Below are positions 39,024 through 48,584 of a stretch of 64,000 bases of DNA, piece by piece. The translations under genes and the position numbers were made by a program. The notes under the pieces are model-generated. The model ran no database searches and had not been told where the DNA came from. It saw nothing but the letters and a program-made list of their open reading frames with translations. Origin of the DNA: Phytophthora hibernalis (taxonomy: Eukaryota; Oomycota; Peronosporomycetes; Peronosporales; Peronosporaceae); NCBI GenBank assembly GCA_012656075.1, contig JAAKBF010000324.1, positions 806,001-870,000 of the forward strand, given 5' to 3'. Numbering within the stretch: position 1 is the first letter of the stretch; the number at the start of each line of letters is the position of its first letter.

Positions 39024-39188
39024 TTAGTCATCGGCGTGGGCGTTCTTCTTCAGCGCCTCCTGGGCGTCGTGCCACTTGTAGAATCGGCCGATGCGGTCCA
39101 GCTCGCCGTCCTTAAAGTTGTTCCAGACGAAGCCGGCGCCAAAGCCGAGCACCGTGGCGATGACGATGTCCTTCAGCGGAGAGATCAT
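39024..39188 (-). CDS. Small cytochrome c oxidase subunit-like protein
   Basis: A 54-residue protein, MISPLKDIVIATVLGFGAGF..., with one membrane helix (about 7-23), then an amphipathic matrix-side tail (DRIGRFYKWHDAQEAL) and an acidic end. Length, single N-terminal helix and the LKDIVI...G...G...W pattern fit the COX9/subunit VIIa-VIc type of small inner-membrane cytochrome oxidase subunits. These stabilise complex IV. The match is by layout and a few residues, so the exact subunit is not fixed. There is no presequence, as usual for this class. It lies between the TPR gene (same strand, downstream) and the TMTC gene (divergent), sharing a 420-bp promoter interval with the latter. Confidence 0.55.
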   Translation of the reverse strand: MISPLKDIVIATVLGFGAGFVWNNFKDGELDRIGRFYKWHDAQEALKKNAHADD

Positions 39189-39609
39189 GATGGGCGGTTA
39201 AGAGTCTTTCGAGGCTGGGGGCTTGTTACTGACTGAGAGGCGCCCGTGGACCGTCAGAACCAGGGGACGGAGGGCATGAACGAGAGGCGGAGAGGGACGT
39301 TGCGGTGCAGACAGTGATAAAAACGGATAGACACGACACATGGGGACGACACCCCTCGGACAAAAAGAGTTTAATTGTCTTCCATAACACGTATCCTGCA
39401 GAATACAATACATTTCATCCAAACTATAGCTCATTATTTCCTTTGATAACCTATACATCACTGAAAATACATGCTCGTCTGGCGGCAAGTCGTCAGCTAT
39501 AAAAACGCGGCATCGGCTGCATCTCATTGGCTGAAAAGACGCTCTTGTCCACCACACCAACCAGCTACGTGCGCCACACCACGTCTTTCACTTCAACGCC
39601 AAGATCTTC
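39189..39609. other. Divergent promoter interval, COX-like and TMTC genes
   Basis: Head-to-head spacing of about 420 bp. A minus-strand open frame (39198-39560) has no family features and is ignored. TCTCATTGGCTGAA near 39523 is a weak initiator-like match for the TMTC gene. Confidence 0.4.
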
Positions 39610-41965
39610 ATGCTGCTGGACGTGTCACCGCAGGAGACCTCGTGCCTCGTCGTGTTCCTGGCGGCGCTACTCACGGCTTGGAACGCCACCGCCAACGGAT
39701 TCGTGTGGGACGACCGCTCGGCTGTGCTGTCCAACGCCGACGCGCAGAGCAGCAGCCTGCTCGACGTCTTCTCGAACGACTTCTGGGGCACAAACCTCCA
39801 GTCTGTACACAGCCACAAGAGCTACCGACCGCTCACAGTTCTGAGCTTCCGTCTCAACTACCTGCTGGCTAATGGCCACAGCGCCTGGCTCTACCACTCA
39901 ACTAACGCACTTGTGCACGCTGGGTGCGCTGTCTTAGTGTGGACAGTGGCGGACGTCCTCTTCAAGCAACATGAGCGTCGATTGGGCGCTACAGGCGTCC
40001 GGGAGAACCCACAGGACGCGTCTCCCATGGATGTGGGTAATAAGATGACGCTTGCAATTAGAGAGACGCGGGGTTACTGTGTGGGAGCTCTGGCGGCCGG
40101 ACTGCTATTTGCTGTGCACCCGATCCACTGTGACGCGGTCGCGAGTATCGTCGGGAGAGCCGACTTGTTGTGCACTTTTCTGTCTTTGTGGGCCTTCCTG
40201 GCATATGTGAGAGGTGCCAAGCGATGTGGCACGGACTGGATATTTGTGGTGTTGGCGCTCGTACTGACGGTTGCAGCGGGACTGTGCAAGGAGCTGGGGT
40301 TCACCAATTTTGCTTTGCTGGTGGTGTACGATCTGCTGAGGATTGGACACTATCTACGAAGGGAAATGGGGTCAAGTCGATGAAAAAGAGAGTGGGAGTT
40401 GTCGTTGCGGTAGGGATTCTTGCGGCGGTGATGCGGGTGTGGATCAATGGCGAACACGGCCAGATGAAGTGGAACATACTTGCCAATAATGTGGTTGTGC
40501 AAGAGAGCAGGTTGACGAGGGCCTTGTCGTATGCACATATACATGCATGGTATTTGTGGAAGCTCGTGTGGCCGCGGGTGCTCTGCTTTGATTATGGGTA
40601 CAATACGATCCCTGTAATTGAATCTGTCATCGACCCGCGGAACGTGTACACATTGCTCGCGTATACCGTAGTCCTGGCTGGTTTGCGGACCGCGGTTCTG
40701 CAGTTGTGGGGGTCGGACAAACAGTCGCCGTCGTCTCTACTGATGATAAGTATCGCGTTTGGTGTGATACCGTTCGTTCCTGCGTCCAATATTTTTTCCC
40801 GGTCGGAACGGTGGTCGCTGAAAGACTCATGTATTTTCCTAGCGTTGGATTTTGCCTCCTCGTCGGATGCGTTATCGATCACGCATTCTCGATTGTGAAC
40901 AAGTACACCGGACCAGTATCGGAGGCTAGCGGTGGTACCTCAGTGGTCCAAGACGAGTCGAAAGTATTCTCCAAGTGGATCAGAGCTGCGCGCGCCACCT
41001 TACTTACTTGCGGTGTGATCTTGCTCGCTGCCGGATGCTACCGCAGTCGCCTTCGAAATGCAGACTGGGTTAATGAGCAGATGCTCTTCAAAGTAGCAGT
41101 TGATGTTGTGCCTACGAACGTCAAGGTTCTATCAAATCAAGCTAAGAACTTGCTGAATCCGGATCCACAAAAGGCCCTTGACTACCTGCGCATTGCGATC
41201 GGTATGATACCAAAGCACATCGAGAGTCAGACGAATGCTGGGCTTGCTTTCGCTACAATGGCAGCCAGGAACAATCACGACGAGGATCTGTACCTGCACA
41301 GTATTCGCCACCTCCACAAGTCTGCCGTACTTGCCCCGAATCACTTCCAGGCTCCTGGGTTTATTGGTGGTGAGATTTTCACACACTGGATGAAGACACG
41401 ATTGCCATTTGGAGAACCTTCACTGGAAGATCTCCTCGCTAGTGAATCCGTAGCAAGCGCCACGAAGTTCCTAGACCACTCAATCGCCTGCAGCAGCGTT
41501 TACCCGACACATTTCTTTAATCGAGGTAGTATTGCCTACGAGACCGGCGATTATGACACGGCTATCAGCTTCTTCCGCATGACAGAGGTGGCAAACAGTG
41601 TGATTCGTGATCGCAAAGTGGATCCCGAACTACTCGTAGAACCATCGGCCATCTACAACATGCTGGGAATATGTTTGAAGAAGAAAGGGGACGCGGATCA
41701 GGCCATTGAGATGCTGCGAAAGGGAATCGCGTTGTACCCGAAAGAAACCGACCTTTACGTAAACGCGGCTCTGATACTTCAACAGGAAGGCGAAGCCTTG
41801 GCAGCTGATGCGCAATTAAAGGCTGGTCTCATCGCAGCAACAGGACGTGAGCACATTCTCAAACTTCACAACATTGCAAAAATGCTGGGGGCCTCTAACA
41901 TGCTGAAAACCATGGAATTGGTTCTGGATCGGGCCGCAACACTTGAGCGAGAGTATGCCGAGTAG
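39610..41965 (+). CDS. TMTC-type membrane O-mannosyltransferase with TPRs
   Basis: About 785 aa. The N-terminal multi-pass region has the family's FVWDDRSAVLSNAD, SYRPLTVLSFRLNY, VHPIHCDAVASIVGRADLL and CKELGFTN motifs. A DUF1736-like segment follows (FDYGYNTIPVIESVIDPRN), then FPVGTVVAERLMYFPSVGF. The C-terminal half consists of TPRs (for example FNRGSIAYETGDYDTAISFF and GDADQAIEMLRKGIALYP). TMTC proteins act in the ER, transferring mannose from dolichol phosphate to proteins; the TPRs face the lumen. The paired acidic residues (DD in WDDR) expected of GT-C enzymes are present. The frame is split at 40368-40371 (G4) and 40792-40797 (T6). Each is one base short, and adding one base in either run restores reading, so both are probably assembly errors. 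Confidence 0.8.
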
Positions 41966-42179
41966 TAAATGCTGCCTCGATAAGTTTGTTGCATGGTACT
42001 TCGCACAATTTTCAAATGAGTGGGACATGATACTTTTGCCAAGCTTTCAAATTAATTCACCTTTGCAATGTGCTTCGTTGCGTTAAACTCAATCGGCTTC
42101 GCTGCGCTAAATTCCTACAACTACTACGAAGTACATCTTTGCCTTCATCGCTCGATTCTAATGTACATTGTGGGGTTTC

Positions 42180-42440
42180 ATGTTGAAGATAATAGGCACG
42201 GACGTGCACGATATAGCTGCGATGCGATGATGACTTTCTGACGATTGACCCTGACGCGTTGATCTTGTTCCTCGTACTTGCCCAAGAATGACAAGTCACC
42301 GCCGCCTATGAGCTCACGCACGGACTCACGCACAACACCAAGACCGAAAGCAAACCCCATACGGCGCCCGAGAATGACACGATGTACTGGTGGTCCATTC
42401 GCAGTATCATTTTTGCCTCAGCAATGATTTAGTTCGTGAT
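42180..42440 (-). pseudogene. Decayed RLK kinase relic 2
   Basis: Minus-strand remains of an array kinase N-lobe: IIAEAKMILRMDHQYIVSFSG (compare FLAEAKMTATMDHPHIVSFVG), IGGGDLSFLGKYEEQ (compare MDGGDLRSLLNKYEE) and VNRQKVIIAS (compare FDRQKATIAL), in changing frames. No ectodomain or C-lobe is recognised. It sits on the array-side flank of a hAT-like element and has the same orientation as RLK9-12. Confidence 0.65.
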
Positions 42441-42536
42441 TTAGGTGGGTTCTCGCTGTTGTACGTTGGTTTTTGTATCTGTAGTGCAGCAAACTAGTGC
42501 AGAACAAAGCGCTGTCATTCGGGTTACTCCACGGGG

Positions 42537-43403
42537 CAGGGCTGTGGAAAAATGATTGTGATTGTAACATTGCCGAGGTTGTCAATCACAATAATTGATT
42601 GTGGAGAAATGTCAATCGACAATCACAATCAGAATATTGTGCTTTCAAGCTCTAAGTTAAGAAGAGCATTGGGACTCACAGGATGGTAATTGCTGTGTGT
42701 TAATAAGCTCTACATATACTCCGTCAATTACCGCGTCTTCAAGGTGCGCATCGCTGCTGAGTTCTATGGTGTCGACATCGAGCTTCCGGCCTTCGCCATG
42801 GCCAAGGACCTCAAGTCTTTCCGTCTTCTTCAAGGCCAAGACTCCGCCACCATTGTCTAGGCGACCACTGCCGAGTTTACCTCCTGCGCCACCAAAGCCT
42901 TGAAACTGGCCACCTCTCAATGCGTCAGGATTCTGTTTGCTCCACCAGCAAAAGCGCCGGCTCATGTTCCTTCTCCGACACCTGCAGCCGCACCAGGGGT
43001 TCCTCCATCACCACCAGCCGTCCCATTATCATTGATAGAAGTTGGATCGCCGCCCGGTGTCGTCGGTGCGGGATCACCGGTTCGCCGTTACCCAGACCGG
43101 CGTTGCCAGCGCCATTACCAGGGACGCCTCCCATTCCCGCCGTCGAAGTTCCAACGCTACTGAGACCACCCATGAATCCATTTCGTGGTCGTGCCGGCTT
43201 GACGCCGTTGCGGACAGCTCCGAAACGGCATGCAATATAATATTATTATACTTCGATGTATATAATATAACTACGCCATACTAAAATGTAGTATAAAACA
43301 ATAGATTGCAATCACTAGGACTAAGATTGTTCAGATTGCAATTATTGATTGTTCCAGCATGAAGGTCTACAATCAATATACAATCTATATTTCCACAGCC
43401 CTG
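42537..43403. mobile_element. Non-autonomous hAT-like element, 867 bp
   Basis: The termini are inverted: CAGGGCTGTGGAAA at 42537-42550 and its complement at 43390-43403. CAGGG...CCCTG ends are typical of hAT elements. An 8-bp duplication CTCCACGG lies directly after the right end (43404-43411) and near the left end (42527-42534, with two extra G between it and the terminus). Both subterminal regions are crowded with ACAATC/GATTGT repeats, as expected for transposase-binding arrays. No hAT transposase is encoded. The interior (about 42657-43200) is GC-rich and looks like captured gene sequence. Confidence 0.7.
42657..43173 (-). pseudogene. Gly-rich gene fragment carried inside the hAT-like element
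   Basis: I do not recognise the gene. The minus strand has overlapping frames. One reads MGGLSSVGTSTAGMGGVPGN; another continues GDPAPTTPGGDPTSINDNGT and further Gly/Pro/Ala-rich sequence; a third has LGSGRLDNGGGVLALKK and IELSSDAHLEDAVIDGVYVE. The GC content and codon-like composition contrast sharply with the AT-rich ends of the element. The low-complexity Gly/Pro/Thr run would suit a linker of a secreted or wall protein. It is frameshifted and has no promoter of its own in view. Confidence 0.4.
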
Positions 43404-43612
43404 CTCCACGGGTGGCCTGTTTCAAATTATTCCGCTGTGCTATCCATACAAGGACTGAAAAATGCAGAGTGTTGACTGGAGAAGTGACATGTATCGACGC
43501 ACAAGTACCAGCTTACACAATGTCCTGGGATCGAACGGCTTTCGTTGACAAATGACCAAGTCTTGCAAATTAAACTCGTTAAACACAGTACAGTACGTTT
43601 CAATCAACGCTA

Positions 43613-45276
43613 CTAAAGCTCCCGAGTAAGAATCGTCTGAAGCCTGTACAGTGCTTCGGCCGCCGACGGTCGCAGAGTTGACTCCATCGAGACGCAAGCA
43701 TACCCGAGTTGAGCCATTGACAGAGGTCCTACCGAAGAAAACTCCACTTTTGCTTTTCCCGATGCTACCTGCTGTAACAAGACCGTATCCGTGATTTGGC
43801 GGCCACACGGATCGCGGTTGTTCTGCTTGATGTTTGTGTACGGCAGTGTGTGTACGTCCAGCTCTGACAGCACCACTCCAAACGAAAACATGTCTGCTTT
43901 GTCGTCGCACCACTCGCCCAGCATCACTTCTGGAGCCATCCATAGAGACGTTCCTACCCCAGCCGTCAGAGTGCGATCGAGCCATTCTTTTGAGATACCG
44001 AAGTCCGTCAGTTTGGCTTCCATCGCGCGGTTGAGGAGGATGTTTCTCGACTTGAGATCGCGGTGGATGACGGGCGGCATAAGTGAGTGTAAATATGTAA
44101 GGGCGTGACAGACTTGTAGAGCGATGGTGACTTTTTGACGGGTGAAGCCGACTTGATGGTGGCTTGCCAAGAACTTTTCTAGTAGCGAGCGCAAGTCATC
44201 ACCGTCTATGAATTCAAGCACCACACAGACGTCAGAAAGCGAGTCCCATGCAACCCCAATGAAGGAGACAATGTGTGGGTGATCCATGGCTGCTGTCATT
44301 TTAGCTTCGGCGAGGAACTGGTTGACAAGCTGCAGGTTGCCTCTCATGGCTGGAAGCAGCATCTTGACCGCGACTTGTTGACCGTTGAACACACCTGAGA
44401 AGACCTCTCCATATGCACCTTGACTGAGTGGATGCCGAATGAGAATTTTACTGCGCGATATACGTTTGGCGACAATTGCGTCGTCGTCCAACAAGCCTTT
44501 AGTTTGTCGCTGTAGTGCATTTCCCATGAAAATATCGGTTTGAGAGGACCCAAGACTGGCTGTTGGTTGGAGTTGGCTTTCTGTGGATTTTGTAGGAGCT
44601 CGCCGTTTGCAGCAGAATATCGTCAAAATAATGACCAGAATTAAGACCAGAGCCCCAACTGCAATTCCGATGATGGCTCCTATTCCAATCCCCGATGACG
44701 ATGATGTTGATGCTGGCGTCGATATCGGTATAGGTGATGGTGTCACCACTTCGTTGCTTGAATACCAACGGTCTCCATTATTATCACATGCATGGCTACT
44801 TAGGGTCTCGCTATCAATCGTGAACGAGGAATTTAAGCTTTTCCCTGAGCACAATTCAGCCTCGTACGTCTGGACCAAAGCAGATCCGTCATATTCCGAA
44901 GTGGCGACCACAAAGTCCGACAACCCGGGTGATCCTTCACAGTTCTCCGAAGCGAAATACCCCATCGCACATCCGAATGCGTCACAGTTGTAGTCACGGA
45001 AAACTTATCTGATAATGTACGGTGAACTTTTGACTGCCGTCTTGTAATCGGTTGCGCAAATAGTTGATACTGCTCCAACGTGAGCAGACCCAGCGTTGCT
45101 GTCAGCAATACATGAGTCATCCGAGAAGCAGGTTGAAGATTCAACCACGAAACGTTGTATGGAGTTCCATCACAGTTTGCGCCTGAATATCAAGCGGTCA
45201 TCTCGTACGTAACCGCGACCACATTCGCCCACAGGACGGTAAGAACCGCAGCAAACAGAATAATTTGTTGAAGCAT
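43613..45276 (-). pseudogene. RLK9, receptor-like kinase with broken ectodomain
   Basis: The kinase half is intact: TM helix IIGIAVGALVLILVIILTIF, GLLDDDAIVAKRISRSKI, SQGAYGEVF, VAVK, HRDLKSRN, DFG, MAPE, ending LYRLQTILTREL at 43613. The 5' half is damaged. The signal peptide (MLQQIILFAAVLTVLWANVV, ATG at 45276) is followed by TGA at 45190-45192 within YEMTA*YSGANCDGTPYNV. A frame change lies near the VSW after it, and TAA at 45005-45007 sits in SPYIIR*VFRDYNCD. Translation could restart at the Met at 44965, but that product would lack a leader and half the ectodomain. Two stops plus a frameshift make this a real pseudogene in its receptor part. The juxtamembrane GLLDDD (usually GLWDDD) is also altered. 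Confidence 0.75.
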
Positions 45277-45994
45277 TAAGATTAATTCAAAAGCAAGTGA
45301 AAAATTGAAAGTGAAGGCTCTCAAGGCGAAACATTTACACTTCGTACCCAAAGGCGTGCTCTTACACCCAAAGAAAAGTCCAGCGACTAAGGACGGTTGT
45401 TGGTTATGGAGCATGATTCAGGAGACAGAGCCAAACCGCGAACCCGCTGTTCGAATAGCGAAGAATCCCATTGCAGGTCGAAGTGATGGAATCTCTTTTG
45501 TTTTTCTTTTCGCCCACATGAGAATTTGTTTGACACTACTGTATTAATAGAGTCCTACCTGCATGTCATCGACAAGAACACCGCGAAAAACACAACGTAG
45601 CCTGCTCTTTTAACACCTTTCTTTCAGCTAAAAGTCAGGAGTTGAAGGTTCGTCTGGACGGACGCAAAATCGACTTACCGCCGTTGAGTCAACGGACACG
45701 CATGGTACCCAAGCTCAAATCTCATCTCGCCGCTGGGCCTTTCCAGCCATCGGGCTCCGTGGTTATGTATAATACCATGGAAAACAAACAAAGGGGCAAC
45801 TTCCGTCAAGTTGGTATGGCATTTTGTGAGCTTTTGCAGAAGATTTAGCTTCGTCAACGACAACACCAGCATTATTAATAATGGCATCGACAATAACGTT
45901 CAACACGTACGGGTAGGAGGATTATGCATTGGATTGACGTCCTGCAAAACAAATACTTCTTACGTAGTAAACCAAGTCTTGACAACGACGGCCG
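45277..45994. other. Intergenic between RLK9 and RLK10
   Basis: About 0.7 kb, 5' of RLK9 and 3' of RLK10. No gene recognised. Confidence 0.4.
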
Positions 45995-47704
45995 TCACAC
46001 CATCTCCTTGGTCAGAATCCTTTGCAATCGATACAACGCCTCAGCGGCCGTGGGTCGGTCACAGGGGTTCAACGAAATGCAAGCTCGTCCAAGCTCCACT
46101 ATGTTCTCTGAATTAGCTCGTGAAAACTCGACATGCAGATATCCCATCGCCACTTGCTGTAGGATTGCAGCGTCCGGCAGTCGCCTTCCGTTCGAGTCTC
46201 GAACTTGTTCCTTCGCTTGTGCGTATGGTAGTGAGTGAACGTCCAGCTCCGACAGCACAACGCCGAACGAGAACATATCCGCTTCCACGCCATATCTCTC
46301 GCCCAGCATCACCTCAGGTGCCATCCAGAGCGACGTACCAACTCCAGCTGTCATAGTTTGGTCCAAGCGCTCTCGTGAAATGCCAAAGTCAGTAAGTTTG
46401 GCGTCAAGCGCTTTGTTCAGCAGTATGTTGCGCGACTTGAGGTCTCGATGGATAACCGGCGGCATTAGCGAGTGCAAGTAGGTGAGCGCATGACATACTT
46501 GAAGCGCAATGGTGGTTTTCTCTCGGTCAAAGCCGATACGGTGGTTCATAGACTCGTACTTGTTGAGAAAAGAGCGCAAATCACCACCGTCCATGAACTC
46601 CAGCACCACACACACGTCTGATAATGAGTCCCAAGCAACCCCAACAAACCTGACGATATGTGGATGATCCATCGTCGCCGTCATCTTTGCCTCAGCTAGA
46701 AAATCGTTGACCTGCTGAAGGTTACCACGCATATGAGGAAGTAGCATTTTCACGGCAACTTGTTTCCCGTTGAAAAGACCTTCGCACACTTCACCAAAGG
46801 CACCACGACTGATAATATTTTTCACTCGAACCTTGTCACGAGGTATGCGATTAGCAGTAATGACATCGTCGTCCCAGAGACCGATTTGTCCATGCATGGC
46901 CGCCTCAAGCGAAGCCGTATTTCCTGACTGGAGACTGGTCGTAGGCTGTTGCTGAGTCTCTGTCTGCTTCACGTGTGTTCGTCGTTTACAGCACCAAACA
47001 CATCCACCAATGACGAGGAAAACTACAACGCCTATTATACTGAGGGTGGCAATCACTGCAGTCTTGGAGCTCTGAGTGCTTGCGACGTAGTTGTCGTGGT
47101 CAGACGAAGTTGCATCATCGGGATCAGCACCATCGTCACCGTCAATGTAATACCACTTGCTCCAGTTTTCATCACACTTGTGCGTACTAAGAGAGTACTT
47201 GTCTGCAGAGTAGGTGTCGGTTAGCCCGCTGGCGCCGCACGTGATATCCCGATAGTACTCGAGTGTAGCGGATCCGTCTAGCTCCAATCGAGCGACAACG
47301 TGAGCTGCTTCAGTTGAATTCAGGTTCGGAGATCCCTCGCAATTGCCCGACGCGACGAAACCGTGAGCAAACGACAGAGTTTCGCACTCACTGTCGCCGA
47401 AAGCTTCCACTAGAATGTACGGAGACGTACCGAAGGCGTTGCGCATACTGGTCTCATAATCTGATGTACAGTCAATCGACGCCATGCCGACTCCTGACGC
47501 GGTTGCATTCCAGTCGGTAGTGCAAGCTTCGATCGTGCAGCTGAGATCACTTGCGGTGTATGAGTAGTACGGTGTGCCGTCGCATGAGTTCCCTGAGTAG
47601 TAGATCCACACCTCGTATAAGCTGCTGTCAGCTGCGACGGAAATCGTTGTCGTAAGAGCGACCAGAGACAGCAGAATCGACGTCACACGTGCCATATCGT
47701 GCAC
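45995..47704 (-). CDS. RLK10, TKL receptor-like kinase, intact
   Basis: An uninterrupted 569-aa frame; translation may start at residue 1 or 4 (MARVTSILLSLVALTTTISV). The ectodomain has YYSGNSCDGTPYYSY, CTSDYETSMRNAFGTSPY, GFVASGNCEGSP and a WSKWYYIDGD closing segment. It belongs with RLK9 by the CDGTPY and NCEGSP motifs. Membrane helix at about 213-240, then IGLWDDDVITANRIPRDKV. Kinase: SRGAFGEVCEG at about 301, with Cys replacing the usual Tyr after GEV; VAVK; HRDLKSRN at about 416; DFG; MAPE; C-lobe ends PTAAEALYRLQRI. All catalytic residues are kept. The Tyr-to-Cys change is tolerated in many kinases and need not affect activity. Confidence 0.85.
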   Translation of the reverse strand: MHDMARVTSILLSLVALTTTISVAADSSLYEVWIYYSGNSCDGTPYYSYTASDLSCTIEACTTDWNATASGVGMASIDCTSDYETSMRNAFGTSPYILVEAFGDSECETLSFAHGFVASGNCEGSPNLNSTEAAHVVARLELDGSATLEYYRDITCGASGLTDTYSADKYSLSTHKCDENWSKWYYIDGDDGADPDDATSSDHDNYVASTQSSKTAVIATLSIIGVVVFLVIGGCVWCCKRRTHVKQTETQQQPTTSLQSGNTASLEAAMHGQIGLWDDDVITANRIPRDKVRVKNIISRGAFGEVCEGLFNGKQVAVKMLLPHMRGNLQQVNDFLAEAKMTATMDHPHIVRFVGVAWDSLSDVCVVLEFMDGGDLRSFLNKYESMNHRIGFDREKTTIALQVCHALTYLHSLMPPVIHRDLKSRNILLNKALDAKLTDFGISRERLDQTMTAGVGTSLWMAPEVMLGERYGVEADMFSFGVVLSELDVHSLPYAQAKEQVRDSNGRRLPDAAILQQVAMGYLHVEFSRANSENIVELGRACISLNPCDRPTAAEALYRLQRILTKEMV

Positions 47705-47989
47705 AACGATCTCGGATCAAGGCTTGAAGAAGCAGGCAAAATGGATTCTGGTCACCGGCTTAACAGCACAAAGCGGTCCGTTGGTGTGGCTGGAAACTTC
47801 CTGTCGAGGATTGTCAACCGGCGACTCTGGAAATGGGTACGCACGCACCTTTATGCATTGCCTCGATTTAGGCAGCTCCTTGACCAATATGACCTGCCAT
47901 CTGCAGCGGATGGCCTCTTACCTGGACCGAACTGCGAGGTGAACGACGTTAAACGAGTTGCCAAACTGTTCCATGAACAGCAATGAAGC
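47705..47989. other. 5' flank of RLK10, no gene assigned
   Basis: Two plus-strand frames (47699-47986 and 47724-47942) are open but show no motif. I could not link them to any family and leave them unannotated. Confidence 0.35.
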
Positions 47990-48110
47990 ACACGAGATGG
48001 GGGTATCCGTCATTTTCGCCTCGGCGAGAAGGTCGTTGGGGTTTCGGGCATCTTGACAGCGACCTGCTGAACTCTTCACCAAAACGCCAAATACTCTTCA
48101 TCAGTATTAT
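47990..48110 (-). pseudogene. Decayed RLK kinase relic 3
   Basis: A very short minus-strand relic: VQQVAVKMPE (compare NGQQVAVKML, the catalytic-lysine strand) followed in a shifted frame by NDLLAEAKMTDT (compare NEFLAEAKMTAT). About 30 codons between the two motifs in intact genes are reduced here. The two matching words in correct order, orientation and array position make chance unlikely. Confidence 0.5.
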
Positions 48111-48584
48111 CGCCCCTCGAATGCTTCAGACTGCTCACTGAGCAGTACCGGTAGACCTGGTGTTCGCTGCAGCAAGTTTTCACGGCAAGTATGTGTTTCC
48201 GGTATTTTATTAAGATACATGTGTCTGTATTGTGATATATTATTTGAGTAGCGTACACAATTGATTTCTTTTTTGATTCCTTCCTATTTCTAGCAACAGT
48301 GCCAGAAATAGCTCTCCCTCTAAACCCGCGAGCTCTCCCCGTTATCTCCCCATATTTAGATCCGTTTTACCTTCTTCCTTCTTTCCATTACGCACTCCCG
48401 ACTATTTCCGACAAATAACGCTCCTCCAGAACCACACTAACCTTAGCCAATCGACTGACGCACGTGGTGCAATCTGTGCAACGGCCTCTCGCCTCCTTTA
48501 GCCACATAACCTGATTCGTCTCTCCATGCTTCAGTTCCAAACCATCAGTCTGCAGCACAAGCGACTCCCGCCCAAAGAGTCATA

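Noticed and set aside
40170..40898. A separate gene between the two TMTC halves
   Set aside because: Its middle (residues about 70-230) continues the TMTC protein in another frame; it is one gene with two breaks.
47699..47986. A small gene upstream of RLK10
   Set aside because: Two overlapping frames are open but neither has any recognisable feature or initiator; left as unassigned flank.
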